A stretch of DNA of 64,000 nucleotides from Myxococcales bacterium (GCA_021806645.1 JAJZQX010000009.1:62001-126000), one strand, 5' to 3'. Counted from the stretch's first letter, positions 9,887-19,449 are shown. Numbers and translations: made by a program. Notes: a model not told the origin generated them from the sequence alone.

Positions 9887-12800
9887 TCACCACTCGAAGG
9901 ATTCGTCGGCGTCGATGTCCCGGACCAGGCCGCCGGAGGACGGGTCGGTGCGGAAGCCGAAGCGCTTCAGGTACTCGGGCTGGAAGTAGCCGGTCTCGAC
10001 CGCGGAGACCCCGCGGGAGCGCAGCCGCCGGAAGAAGTCGCGCATCAGCCCGTCGGCTATCCCCTTGCTGCGGTTCTTGCGGGCGACCACCAGCTTCTCC
10101 ATGTGGACGCGCCAGGCGGACACCGGGCGGTAGAAGAGGCCGGCGATGACCGACTCCCTGGAGTCGAGCGCCAGCAGGAACTCGTGCTCGGTGGAGAAGG
10201 CCACCTGCAGGTTGGACTCGTGGAAGAGGCTGAGCAGGCGCGCCACCTCTCGCGGTGAGACCGGCCCGCGCAGCGAGTAGCGGCTGCCGTCGCTGGCGTC
10301 CTGCGCCACCACCACCTCGGCGGTGAAGTGGTCGCCGTGCGGCATGGAGATGAGGGCCACCTGCTCGGCGGGGCCGAGGTAGCGATAGGTCATGCGGGCG
10401 AGACCGTGGTCCTCGGCCTCGGTCGGCTTGACGGCGGACCTCAAGGCCGCCACCTGCTCGGCCAGGTCGAGCGCGCCGGCCGGCAGCGCCCGCGCCCGGT
10501 GCATGAGCCGGTCGAGCGCGGCACCCAGCTCGGGCCTGGCGCCGGCGAAGACGGTCTGCCGGAAGAACCGGACGCGCGTGTCGGGCCACTGCGCCTCGAG
10601 CTCGCCGAGCCGGTAGGTGCCCCACTGCTCGCCGAGGTGCTTCGACTGCGCTTCCGGCGTGGCGTGCGGGTTGACCTCCAGCCAGCGCTTGAAGCGGCGG
10701 ACGGCGAAGAAGAGCCGGAGCGGCGTCGGCCCTTCGGTCCGCAGCCGGTCGAGGAAGGAGGAGACGGCGATGGCCCTCTTGCCGCCGGCGGCCTCCTCCA
10801 GCACCCGGATGGCCCGCTCCGCGCCGAGCGCCTCCACCACGGCCGCCAGCAGCAGCTGCTCGGTGACCTTGCCGCGCAGCTCGGGGAGCGGCTCCTCGAC
10901 CCGGTCGAGGAAGCTGGCCTGGAAGCGATCGAGCAGCTCGTCGAGCGAGTCGCAGGCCGAGCGGTCGGCGATCGAAACCAGCCGCGCCCCGGTCTGGTAG
11001 TCGTGCGACGGCACTATGAAGGCGGACGGGGAGGGCAGGCGCAGGGCCAGGCGGCGGCCGGCCCGGTCCCAGAAGCGGACGTGCAGCTCAAGCGCCGTGG
11101 AGGCCACGAAGGGCCAGAGCAGCTCGAGCCGCTTACCCTCGCCCTGGCGGAGCAGGCGCGCCACCTGGCGCTCCACGTCGTTCCCTGGGATGAACTCCTC
11201 GGTGAAGACTCCCCACTCGCCGAAGTAGCCGGCGAACTGCTCCACCAGCGGCGGCGGGGCCCCGGCGGCCAGCAGCCAGTTCACCTCGTCGCGCAGCTGC
11301 CCGAAGGAGAGCTCCTCGGCCACGTTGATGGCCATGTCGAAGGTCTCGCGAGAGCGGGTGCGGATGGAGAGGCGGTAGACCGCCTTGCCGTGCTGTCGCC
11401 CGAGCAGGCTCACGGTGGCGCCGCCGGGCGGGATGTCGGCCAGCGAGAGGAGCACGCCGCGCCCGAGCAGGAAGACCGAGGCGCGCACCACGGTGGTGTC
11501 GGAGAGCGCCTGCAGCAGCATCTGGCTGGCCTCCTGCGTGACCGAGGGCTCGAAGACCAGCACGTCGCTCCAGCCGTACTCGTGGCCGGTCTGGGGATCG
11601 ATGGCGAGCCGGAGGTTGGGGCCGATCCAGTTGGAGAAGCCGCGGCGCAGCCGGTCGAGCTCCTCGCCGGCGCGGGCGCAGATGCCGGCGTCCTCGTGGA
11701 GCGTCAGGCGCGCCAGCGGCACACGCACACGAGCGAAGTATGCGGGGTGGGCGATGGCGGTGGCGGTGAGGAGCCGCATCACGCCGACGAGCAACTTCCG
11801 GCTGGACGGGTCGTGGAGCGGCTCGTTGGCGCGGTCGGAGGCGAGGTACTCCAGGAGCCGCAGCACCTGCGCGTCGGAGAGGCCGCGCTCGCCGAGGTCG
11901 GCCAGATCCTCGTCGCGCAGCGCCATGGCCTCCATCCGGTCGAGGAAGCTGCCCAGCGTCTCCAGCGTCAGGGCCGGATCCTCGTTGGGCAGCAGGACGC
12001 GGAAGGCGCGGCGCCGGACATCCGCGTCGGGCGCGTCGGCGGCGCGCCGGAGCAGGGCTCGGCTCAAGCGGGCCTGCTCCGGAGAGGCAGCGGTCATGCC
12101 GCGCTGCAGGTGGGCGATGGCGCGCCTCGCCTCCGGACGTTCGGCCCGGAGCAGCTCGGCGGCCGCGTGGATGGAGAGGAAGCTGACCTCGGGCCGGTCC
12201 ACGAGATCGAGCAGGGCCGGCAACCGCTCCGGCGGCGGGCCGTGCCAGTTCCGCGGGTCGATCCGGTACTCGCCGCCGCCCTTGCGCCGCTTGGCGGCCA
12301 GGGCCAGGAAGGCCTCGTCGCCGAGGAACCGGCGCAGCGCCTCGTTGCCCAGCCAGAGAGCTGGACGCGAGAGCAGGATGCCGAGGTCGATGACCGTCCC
12401 CTCCGAGGCGTAGGCGAGGTCGCCCAGGCGGAACGAGCCGGGCGCCGCCACGTCGGGGCCGACCGCCAGCGCGCGGTCACCGGCACGGAGCACCCCTTCC
12501 TGGAGGGAGACCTCGTGCTGCAGAGCCCCGATCTCGCGCAGCACCCAGTTGGGAACGCGCAGGAACCACCCGTCGACGGCCAGCGCCAGGTGCTTCTGCT
12601 CGTACATCTTGTCGATCAGCTCCTTCCACGACTGCCCCACGGCCTCGCGCTTGAAGGTGTGCTTCTGGGTCAGCTCGCCGTGCTCGGCGTCGAGCGCCCG
12701 CGGCAGCACCTGGAAGGTCACCACGCGCTCGAAGGGGGCCAGGAACCGGTTGGCGCTGGCCACCAGCGAGGAGATGAGGTCGCGCAGCCGCTCCGGCGGC

Positions 12801-14542
12801 AGCTCGCGCAGGTGCGGCTGCTGCTGGTAGTTCGGCCAGACCAGCAGGGTGTTGTAGTCGCGGTGATCTCCGACCAGGAAGGCCTGTCCGATGGCCTCGA
12901 AGTCGCGGAAGAGGTTCTCGACGCGGGCCGGGGCGATGGTCTGCCCGGAGCGGTTCTTGTAGATCTCCTTCTTCCGTCCGACGATCCGGTAATGGCCGTC
13001 GTCCACGCTCACCAGGTCGCCGGTGTGGAACCAGCCGTCCGGTTGGTGCGCGCCGGCCACCTCGGGCCCCCCGTCGAGGTAGCCGGGCGAGACGTAGATG
13101 CCACGGATCAGCAGCTCGCCGTCCTCCGCCCGTCGGCACTCGATGCCCGGGAGCGGGACCCCGATGGACCCGTCCACGTAACCGCCAGGCGGGGTCATGG
13201 TGACGCCGCCGGTGGCCTCGGTCATCCCGTAGCCGGAGCAGAGCTCGACGCCGGCCTCGTGGAAGTTCTTGAAGATGGTGGGGTCGAGGTAGCCGGCCGC
13301 CGAGAGGCCATGGCGCAACCGCGTGCCGGTGATGACGCGCAGGTGGCCGGCGGTCTCCTCCTCGTCCTCACCAGCGGCCTCCCACGCCGCCGCGTCCTGC
13401 AGCTCGATCCACTTCTTGGGGACGGAGATGAAGACGGTCGGCTTCACGCTGCGGAAGTCCTCCAGGAGCGAACTCTGCGCGGTGGAGCGCGCGAAGGTGT
13501 AGGTGGCGCCCCACCAGAGGGTGCCCACCAGCTCCAGCCACCGGCCGAAGGTGTGGTAGAGCGGCAGGTAGCAGAGGAAGACGTCGCCCTCGCCCACCCG
13601 GGGCAGCGCGAAGCCGCGGCAGAGCCGCTTCGAGACCAGGTTCTCGTGCGTGAAGACGATGGCCTTGGGCTTGCCGGTGGTGCCCGAGGTGTACATCGCC
13701 GTGGCCACGTCGGTGACCTTGACCCGGGCCGCGCGCGCCGCGCGCAGCGGCTCGTCGAAGCCCGCGCCCTGCCCGATCATCTGGTCGAGCGACAGCAGCC
13801 CGTTGCGCTCGGCGCAGGAGGAGTCGAAGACCACCAGGGCCTTGAGGTCCGGCAGCCCCGCCAGCGAAGGAAGCACCTTGGCGACCTGCTCCTCGTCCGA
13901 GACCAGCAGCACCTGCGCCCTGGAGTGCCTCAGCATGTAGACCACCTGCTCGGCCACGGCGTTGGCCGGGAGCGGGAAGTCCACGAAGCCGTTGGTGAGG
14001 CAGGAGAGATCGCAGAGCGCCGCCTCCAGGCCGTTCTCCGAGAGGATGGCCACGCGCGTCTCCGGCTCGTCGCCGACGACGGCCAGCAGGCCGCGGGCGA
14101 TGGCGCGGGTGCGGCGCGCCACCTCGGCCACGGTCAGGTCGGTGGCGTCCGGGCCGATGGTCCGGATGGCCACCACCTTCGGGTCGGTCTCCTCGCGCGA
14201 GCGGAGCAGTTCCCCAAGCGTGAAGTTGGCGTGGCGGAGGAGCGGGAGCAGGAGCCGCAACCACGGGTCGATGCGTGGCTCGGACAGGGTCTCGGTGAAG
14301 CCGCGGCGCCGGACGCCGTCCAGCAGCGCGATCAGGGCGTGGCGCGCCCCCGGCCGGGTCGGCTCCGGCCCGAGGCGCTGGACCAGCGCGCCGACCAGGG
14401 GTTCGACCTCGGCGAGGTCGCCAGGGGTGACGGAGCGGAGCGCTTCGCAGGTCGCCTCTTCGAGGGGGCGGTCGACCGCTGTGGCGGCCGACCAGCGCTC
14501 CGCCAGGCGCGTGAATGGGGACAGGATGGTGGCCTCGACCAT
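9887..14542 (-). CDS. Acyl-CoA synthetase / helical / kinase-like / GNAT fusion protein (1551 aa)
   Basis: Residues about 100-650 are a complete AMP-forming long-chain acyl-CoA ligase: P-loop TSGTTGKPK 285-293, GYGMTEATG 437-445, WFHTGDL 504-510, GRKKEIYKNRSGQ 522-534 and a C-terminal lysine segment near 627. Residues about 755-970 are Arg/Leu-rich helices of HEAT-repeat appearance. Residues about 970-1330 show strands resembling a kinase or aminoglycoside-phosphotransferase fold (FTEEFIPG hinge at 1113-1120) without an HxD catalytic motif. Residues about 1380-1551 form a GNAT acetyltransferase with acyl-CoA loop RSKGIAD and YLKRFGF. It heads the operon with homocitrate synthase and an exporter. 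Middle domains are my inference; substrate unknown. Confidence 0.85.
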   Translation of the reverse strand: MVEATILSPFTRLAERWSAATAVDRPLEEATCEALRSVTPGDLAEVEPLVGALVQRLGPEPTRPGARHALIALLDGVRRRGFTETLSEPRIDPWLRLLLPLLRHANFTLGELLRSREETDPKVVAIRTIGPDATDLTVAEVARRTRAIARGLLAVVGDEPETRVAILSENGLEAALCDLSCLTNGFVDFPLPANAVAEQVVYMLRHSRAQVLLVSDEEQVAKVLPSLAGLPDLKALVVFDSSCAERNGLLSLDQMIGQGAGFDEPLRAARAARVKVTDVATAMYTSGTTGKPKAIVFTHENLVSKRLCRGFALPRVGEGDVFLCYLPLYHTFGRWLELVGTLWWGATYTFARSTAQSSLLEDFRSVKPTVFISVPKKWIELQDAAAWEAAGEDEEETAGHLRVITGTRLRHGLSAAGYLDPTIFKNFHEAGVELCSGYGMTEATGGVTMTPPGGYVDGSIGVPLPGIECRRAEDGELLIRGIYVSPGYLDGGPEVAGAHQPDGWFHTGDLVSVDDGHYRIVGRKKEIYKNRSGQTIAPARVENLFRDFEAIGQAFLVGDHRDYNTLLVWPNYQQQPHLRELPPERLRDLISSLVASANRFLAPFERVVTFQVLPRALDAEHGELTQKHTFKREAVGQSWKELIDKMYEQKHLALAVDGWFLRVPNWVLREIGALQHEVSLQEGVLRAGDRALAVGPDVAAPGSFRLGDLAYASEGTVIDLGILLSRPALWLGNEALRRFLGDEAFLALAAKRRKGGGEYRIDPRNWHGPPPERLPALLDLVDRPEVSFLSIHAAAELLRAERPEARRAIAHLQRGMTAASPEQARLSRALLRRAADAPDADVRRRAFRVLLPNEDPALTLETLGSFLDRMEAMALRDEDLADLGERGLSDAQVLRLLEYLASDRANEPLHDPSSRKLLVGVMRLLTATAIAHPAYFARVRVPLARLTLHEDAGICARAGEELDRLRRGFSNWIGPNLRLAIDPQTGHEYGWSDVLVFEPSVTQEASQMLLQALSDTTVVRASVFLLGRGVLLSLADIPPGGATVSLLGRQHGKAVYRLSIRTRSRETFDMAINVAEELSFGQLRDEVNWLLAAGAPPPLVEQFAGYFGEWGVFTEEFIPGNDVERQVARLLRQGEGKRLELLWPFVASTALELHVRFWDRAGRRLALRLPSPSAFIVPSHDYQTGARLVSIADRSACDSLDELLDRFQASFLDRVEEPLPELRGKVTEQLLLAAVVEALGAERAIRVLEEAAGGKRAIAVSSFLDRLRTEGPTPLRLFFAVRRFKRWLEVNPHATPEAQSKHLGEQWGTYRLGELEAQWPDTRVRFFRQTVFAGARPELGAALDRLMHRARALPAGALDLAEQVAALRSAVKPTEAEDHGLARMTYRYLGPAEQVALISMPHGDHFTAEVVVAQDASDGSRYSLRGPVSPREVARLLSLFHESNLQVAFSTEHEFLLALDSRESVIAGLFYRPVSAWRVHMEKLVVARKNRSKGIADGLMRDFFRRLRSRGVSAVETGYFQPEYLKRFGFRTDPSSGGLVRDIDADESFEW

Positions 14543-14743
14543 TCGCAGGACCTCGCCGACCGATGCCGAAGCATCGAGATAACCACGGGCGCCGGGCGTT
14601 GTCGACGCGCGACGAACTCCCGTCTCGCGCCGGAATCGCGGGCCCCGTCGGTGCTCGACGGTTCCTGGAAGCCGCTGGCCATGACCAGGTCGCCTTCCTG
14701 GTCGATCCCGCAGCGCCGGGGATCTCGACCAGGGCGGGGGTCC

Positions 14744-15379
14744 TCAACGCTGGTCGACGGCGCGGAACCCGAGACGCACGGCGCCCCAGTGCATGCCGCG
14801 GACGAAGACGGGGACCGAGAGGTCCACCATGGTCTCGCCGGTGTCCCGCTGGTACCGCTGGACGAGGAAGGGGGCCGCGCTCCTGGCCGCCGCGAGCCCG
14901 GTCTTGTCGTTGAAGATGCGCTTGGTCCGGTTGTTGACCAGGTCGTTGGCCAGGTTGCCGGTCAGCGGCTGGGAGTAGCGGAGGTTGTGGGTGGGGAGAT
15001 AGCCGTTCCGGTCGACCAGGACGGCGAAGACCAGGTTCCCCGAGCGGGTCAGCACGGCCTCCTCGATTCCCTGGATGTCCCGGTCCGAAAGCCGATCCCA
15101 GTCGGTGGTGAACTTGGGCGGGTCGGTGTTGGCGGTGGGATAGTAGAGGAAGGAGAAGAGCCGCTCCTCGCTCACCTCCTTGGCGGCTAGCCACCCCTCC
15201 ATGGTCTCGGAGACCCGGCGGGCGAAGTCCTGGGCGACGCCGAACATCTCCCTCTCCTGCGCGTTGAGCGCGTCGAGCTGCGCCGTGGTGGGCTTGGGCT
15301 GGGCCACGCCCGGGGTGGGCGCCAGCACGGCGACGGCGAGAAGGAACGACGCGAACAACGTGGTGGTGGTCCTGGTCAT
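14744..15379 (-). CDS. Secreted sensor-domain protein (single Cache-like domain, no membrane anchor)
   Basis: 211 residues. A signal peptide (about 1-26, ending V-A-Q) is followed by one extracytoplasmic ligand-binding domain and nothing else. The segments GYLPTHNLRYSQPLTG, NRTKRIFND and TGETMVDLSVPV are shared with the next upstream protein and with the periplasmic part of many deltaproteobacterial chemoreceptors. There is no second membrane segment, HAMP or kinase. It could be a soluble periplasmic ligand-binding partner of the membrane-bound paralogue encoded 13 bp upstream. Ligand unknown. Confidence 0.75.
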   Translation of the reverse strand: MTRTTTTLFASFLLAVAVLAPTPGVAQPKPTTAQLDALNAQEREMFGVAQDFARRVSETMEGWLAAKEVSEERLFSFLYYPTANTDPPKFTTDWDRLSDRDIQGIEEAVLTRSGNLVFAVLVDRNGYLPTHNLRYSQPLTGNLANDLVNNRTKRIFNDKTGLAAARSAAPFLVQRYQRDTGETMVDLSVPVFVRGMHWGAVRLGFRAVDQR

Positions 15380-15392
15380 GGTCGTGTCTCCT

Positions 15393-16310
15393 CTAGCCGC
15401 CGAGCCGGCTCATGGCCGCCTTCATGCTGACGCGTAGCCGCTCCACCGTCCTGGTGAGCTGCCCGATCTCGTCGGTGGACTGGGACTTGATGGGCGTGTC
15501 GAGCCCTTCGCCCATGCTGATGGCGCTGGCGGCGGCGGTCAGGTCCGCCACCGGTCGCATCGCCCGCTCCACCACCACGTAGATGGTGAGGATGGTGATG
15601 AGCGCGAAGGCGGCGAAGATGACGGTCAGCGTCAGGATGAGGGTCCGCTGCTTGGCGGCGATCCGCTCCATCGAGACGCCGACCCGGAAGGCGCCCCAGT
15701 GCTTGCCCTTCACGAAGATGGGGCTCGAGACGTCCCACATCCGCTCGCCCGTGTCGCGCGGGTAGTCCTGCAGGAAGCCCGGCTGAGTGTTCTTGGCGGC
15801 GGCCAGGCCGACCGGATCGTTGAAGACCCGCTTGGTCCGGTTGCCGGCCAGGTCCTTCTCGGGGATGCCGGTGAGCGGTTGCTGGTACCTGGTGTTGTGG
15901 GTGGGCAGGTAGCCGTTGACGTCGACGCCCACCGCGAAGAGGAAGTCCCCGCTATCGAGGAACTTGTCCTGGAAGACCAGCACCGCCCGGTCGCAGAAGG
16001 CGTCGAAGCGGGTGTGGAACTTGGGCTTGTCGCCCCAGGCCCAGCCCTTGATCTCGACGTAGGAGCGGTCGAAGACGTCGTTGACCGTCAGCAGGCCGTC
16101 GTCGATGGCGTTGTCGAAGGTGTCCCCGAATTGCCGCGAGCCGAGCGCCGCCGCGAGCCGCGCCTTCTCGAGAGTCGAAGCCTCCATCTGCTGGGTCCGC
16201 GTGACGGTGATGATGGCCGCCGCGCCGGTGGTGAGCACCAGCAGCAGGATGGCGAGCGTCACCGAGATCTTGAGGCTGAGCCGGCTCCGAATCGTGGTGA
16301 TGAGTGACAT
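15393..16310 (-). CDS. Membrane sensor with Cache-like domain and HAMP, no output domain
   Basis: 305 residues: membrane segment 1 (about 15-36), extracytoplasmic domain 37-220 containing GYLPTHNTRY (133-142) and TGERMWDVSSPI (187-198), membrane segment 2 (about 223-247), then a HAMP domain (248-300) and stop. It looks like a chemoreceptor or histidine kinase that ends just after HAMP. Since no transmitter follows, it probably acts through a partner, most obviously the roadblock proteins or kinase encoded upstream in the same direction. It is paralogous to the secreted protein downstream. Start ATG chosen 21 bp after the preceding gene. Confidence 0.8.
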   Translation of the reverse strand: MSLITTIRSRLSLKISVTLAILLLVLTTGAAAIITVTRTQQMEASTLEKARLAAALGSRQFGDTFDNAIDDGLLTVNDVFDRSYVEIKGWAWGDKPKFHTRFDAFCDRAVLVFQDKFLDSGDFLFAVGVDVNGYLPTHNTRYQQPLTGIPEKDLAGNRTKRVFNDPVGLAAAKNTQPGFLQDYPRDTGERMWDVSSPIFVKGKHWGAFRVGVSMERIAAKQRTLILTLTVIFAAFALITILTIYVVVERAMRPVADLTAAASAISMGEGLDTPIKSQSTDEIGQLTRTVERLRVSMKAAMSRLGG

Positions 16311-16331
16311 GGGGGTCTCCGCTCCGTGGGG

Positions 16332-17099
16332 CTACTTGCCGCCGGTCTTCTTCAGCGAGGCGAGGAAGGCCTGGCGGTCCGCGTCGTCTTCGATGCGCAT
16401 GGCCAGCTCGTCGGCCAGCGCCCGGCTGGCGGCCAGCGAGAAGGGGAGATCCGGACAGACCTTCCGGACCGCCTCCTCGACGAAGATCTTGGCCATGGGG
16501 CCGACGTGGCGCGCCAGCTCGTGGGCGCAGGTGTTGAGGAAACCGGCCGAGGCCTGATCGGCCGCCATCACGCCGCCGGATCCGGTGCGCGACCAGGTCA
16601 GGCCGGAGTTGGCCAGCGCCGGCCGGGACCCGCTCGCCGCCGGGGGACCAGCCTGGGAACCGCCGGGACCCGGGGACGGTGGGTAGGTCGGGAGCGAGCC
16701 GACCGACGAGCCCTGCCCGGTCCCGACCGCCGATGACGAGGCGCCGCCGTCGAGCGCCCGCTTCAGCTTGTTGGAGGAGACGCGGATGGCCACGGTGGCG
16801 AAGGCCGGGTTGAGCGTGGCGTCGGCGACGAGCGCCAGCACGCAGGGCCCGGCGGAGGTGGTGTCGAGCCGGCGGAGCAGCAACGTGCCGTCCGTGAACT
16901 GGGCCGAGGCCGACTCCCAGTCCTCGTGCTGGAGCTGCATCGAGTCGATGGCGCGGGCCAGCGGACCGCCGACCTGCTCGCAGAGCGCCCGGTCGTAGAC
17001 CGAGCGACCTCGGTGGGCCAGCAGCCGCCCGGCCCCGTCGAAGAGCACGGCGGCGTTGACGCCAGCCATGTCGAGCAAGCCTTGAAGGATGGTCTCCAT
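16332..17099 (-). CDS. Roadblock/LC7-domain protein with C-terminal helical domain
   Basis: 255 residues. The first about 120 residues follow the roadblock/LC7 pattern (a helix, then V-N-A-A-V-L-F-D-G-A-G-R-L-L-A strands, and T-L-L-L-R-R-L then C-V-L-A-L-V-A). A Gly/Ser/Pro-rich linker (about 135-180) leads to a helical domain (GPMAKIFVEEAVRKVCPD) of a kind seen in myxobacterial kinase-linked proteins. Roadblock proteins usually dimerise and regulate Ras-like GTPases such as MglA; no GTPase gene is in the window. The gene starts one base after the preceding roadblock gene, so the two are coupled. Confidence 0.75.
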   Translation of the reverse strand: METILQGLLDMAGVNAAVLFDGAGRLLAHRGRSVYDRALCEQVGGPLARAIDSMQLQHEDWESASAQFTDGTLLLRRLDTTSAGPCVLALVADATLNPAFATVAIRVSSNKLKRALDGGASSSAVGTGQGSSVGSLPTYPPSPGPGGSQAGPPAASGSRPALANSGLTWSRTGSGGVMAADQASAGFLNTCAHELARHVGPMAKIFVEEAVRKVCPDLPFSLAASRALADELAMRIEDDADRQAFLASLKKTGGK

Positions 17100-17100
17100 G

Positions 17101-17424
17101 TCAGGTCCACTCCTGGAACGCGGTGTCCACGGCGCGCTCGACCGGGCCGAGTGACTGCGGTGGGGTGACCAGCGCGGTGATGAGGGCGCGTGGGCGCACC
17201 ACCAGCAAGCAGGCGCCGGCCGGTCCGGAGAGCGAGAAGGAGGTGAGTGCTCCGAGGCCGAGGACCTCGCCGATCTCCAGCAGCGTGCTGCCCACGAAAC
17301 CCATCTCGGCGGCGATGGTCTCGCCGTCGGCGGTGCGGTGCGCCCCGAGGAAGGTCCCTTCGAGGTCGCCGAGCACGGCGGCGCTGACGCCAGGCAGGCC
17401 CGCCACGGTTTCCAGCTCAGTCAT
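17101..17424 (-). CDS. Roadblock/LC7-domain protein (107 aa)
   Basis: 107 residues, about the size of a single roadblock/LC7 domain: V-S-A-A-V-L-G-D-L-E-G, a central helix, then T-S-F-S-L-S-G-P and A-C-L-L-V-V-R strands, followed by a C-terminal helix. The ATG at 17424 is preceded by a clean GGAGG with seven-base spacing, which decides against a Met 30 codons upstream. With the longer roadblock protein immediately downstream it may form a heterodimer. Cytoplasmic. The ends of the Ser/Thr kinase gene and this gene are separated by 105 bp, which may contain a separate promoter. Confidence 0.75.
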   Translation of the reverse strand: MTELETVAGLPGVSAAVLGDLEGTFLGAHRTADGETIAAEMGFVGSTLLEIGEVLGLGALTSFSLSGPAGACLLVVRPRALITALVTPPQSLGPVERAVDTAFQEWT

Positions 17425-17529
17425 GTGATGGCCTCCGTTCCAGGGGTGGTCCCTCCGATGGGTGCGACGTTGCGGCTGCCGCGGTGAGACCGATGTCCAG
17501 GCCGACTCAAGCATACCCTTTCGGAGCGC

Positions 17530-19440
17530 TCAAGGGTTCCGCTCCTCTGGCCAGGGCGGAAGACCAGCGTTCCGGCGGCAGGTGTCGATGACCACACGCG
17601 CTTCTGGCGTCGGCCAGCCCGGCGGCGCGGCGACCTGCTCGGCCGGCGGTCGGGCCTCCGGCCATGTGGTTTCGGCGCTCGCGGCCCAGGCCTGCCAGGA
17701 GGTGATGGTGGGGCGACCGATCGCGGCGGCCAGCGCCAGCATGTTCGAGCCGATCACGTCGATGACCCCAGGGCGGCCGCCGGAGCGGTGGGCGAGGAGC
17801 AACAGGGCATCGGCGGACAGGTGTATGGGTGGCGCCCCGGAGGCCCGGCTGGCGAGGAGCCAGGCGCGGAGGTAGTGGGCCACCTGATCGGCGTCAAGAG
17901 GCGGAACCGGGAGTTCGACGCAGCTGTCCGGCGTCGCCGGGGTGGTCTCGGAGGAGAGCCGGCGACCCAGCCCCGGAGCCCCGGCCACGACCAGCTTGAA
18001 GGTGCGTGACCAGTGCGCCGCCGACGCCAGCGTCGCGAGGTCGGGCGCGAGCCCCGGTCCACCGTCCAGCCCGTCCAGGATCAGGAGTGGAACTGGCCGG
18101 CCGCGCTCCTCGCCGAGCCGGTGAAGCAGGCCGTCGAGCCGGGTCGCCCCCTCGTCGGGGACACCGGCGGCGCGGCAGATCCGCTGCACCGCGGTCCGGC
18201 CGTCATCGCGGCTGGAGCCGTCCGCGAGCAGCACCAGCCTCGCGGCGGACGCGGAGACGTCGCCGGCCAGTTGCCGGAGCAGCGTCGACCGGCCGCTGCC
18301 CGCCGGGCCCGTGAGCGCGACCAGCGCGGCGCCGGGTCCTTCGACCAGCGACCGGAGCTGGCGGCGGACGCCGTCGAGCGGGGCGGCCTGGAAGGGCGCC
18401 GCGGCCGGATCGAAGGGGCCGAAGGGTGCCTGCGTGAACTTGAGGCGTCCAGCCAGCGCCGGCGGTGCGGGGCGGGCCGCAGGCGGTCTGGGGGGCGGCG
18501 GTCGGGCGGGCGGAGCCGCCATGCTCGCCGGTGGGTTCGCGGCGTGTTCGGCGGTGGCCAGCTCCTGCAGAACGCGGCGCCCTTCCCACATCAGCACCTG
18601 GGCGGACGGCTGGCGGTCAGTCGGGTTCTTGGCCAGCGCGCGCATCACCATCGAAGCGCTGGAGTCGGGGAGCCCGTGGACCAGCTCGCGAGGATCCGGA
18701 ATCGCCGCGGTGAGATGGGCGCGTTCGACCTCGGCCAGGTCGGCGCCGACGAAGGGCGGCCGCCCGGTGAGCAGGTGGAAGTAGGTGGCGCCGAGCGAGT
18801 AGATGTCGGAGGCCTGGTTGGCCACGGCGCCGCGCCAGATCTCCGGCGCCGTGTAGAACGGCGTGCCGGCGCGCACGCTGGCGTTGCCGACGGGGACGCC
18901 GGCCGAACCGTGGGCCATGCCGAAGTCGCCCAGCTTGGTCATGCCACCCGGGCCGATCAGCAGGTTGCCCGGCTTCACGTCGCGGTGGACCACGCCGGCG
19001 ACGTGTGCGGCGTGGAGCGCCGAGGCCGCCTGGACCAGGATGTCGGTCGCCGTCTCGGGCGGCAGCCGCCCTTCCCTGGCGATGAGCGCCTCGGTCGACT
19101 GGCCCGCCACGTACTCCATGGCGATGTAGCAGTAGTCCCCCTGCTTGGCCGCACCGTAGATCTGGATCACCCGCGGGTCGTTGATGCGGGCCACCAGCCT
19201 CGCCTCGCCCAGGAACCACTGGACCGGGTCCTGCCCGCGAGTCTCGGCGCTGGCCCAGGCCAGCACCTTGATGGCGGTGGGGCGGAGCAGCGCTTCGTCT
19301 TGCGCCAGGTAGACGACCCCCATCCGGCCCCGCCCGAGGACCCTCTCGAGCCGGTAATTGCCCAGCTTGACGCCGGCCAGCCTGGAGAGATCCAGGGGCC
19401 CTTGGCCTTTGGGGTCGAGGGTGACGGGCGCGTTCGGCAT
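17530..19440 (-). CDS. Serine/threonine protein kinase fused to an AAA/ExeA-like ATPase
   Basis: 636 residues. Residues 28-290 are a Hanks-type kinase with all key motifs: glycine loop GRGRMG 36-41, Lys 58, HRDVKPGN 152-159, DFG 172-174 and APE 198-200. A Pro/Ala-rich linker (300-330) leads to a P-loop ATPase: Walker A GPAGSGRST 378-386 and Walker B LLILDGLD 452-459, resembling ExeA/GspA or STAND-like modules. No membrane segment, so the kinase is soluble, unlike PASTA kinases. The gene is 10 bp downstream of the DUF4388 gene. The ATPase could switch or localise the kinase; that is inference. Confidence 0.88.
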   Translation of the reverse strand: MPNAPVTLDPKGQGPLDLSRLAGVKLGNYRLERVLGRGRMGVVYLAQDEALLRPTAIKVLAWASAETRGQDPVQWFLGEARLVARINDPRVIQIYGAAKQGDYCYIAMEYVAGQSTEALIAREGRLPPETATDILVQAASALHAAHVAGVVHRDVKPGNLLIGPGGMTKLGDFGMAHGSAGVPVGNASVRAGTPFYTAPEIWRGAVANQASDIYSLGATYFHLLTGRPPFVGADLAEVERAHLTAAIPDPRELVHGLPDSSASMVMRALAKNPTDRQPSAQVLMWEGRRVLQELATAEHAANPPASMAAPPARPPPPRPPAARPAPPALAGRLKFTQAPFGPFDPAAAPFQAAPLDGVRRQLRSLVEGPGAALVALTGPAGSGRSTLLRQLAGDVSASAARLVLLADGSSRDDGRTAVQRICRAAGVPDEGATRLDGLLHRLGEERGRPVPLLILDGLDGGPGLAPDLATLASAAHWSRTFKLVVAGAPGLGRRLSSETTPATPDSCVELPVPPLDADQVAHYLRAWLLASRASGAPPIHLSADALLLLAHRSGGRPGVIDVIGSNMLALAAAIGRPTITSWQAWAASAETTWPEARPPAEQVAAPPGWPTPEARVVIDTCRRNAGLPPWPEERNP

Positions 19441-19449
19441 CTTCGCGGG

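Noticed and set aside
10328-15190. A 1620-codon plus-strand reading frame
   Set aside because: It is the antisense of the ligase-GNAT gene. Its product is Gly/Arg/Ala/Gln text without domains, while the minus strand shows clear catalytic motifs.
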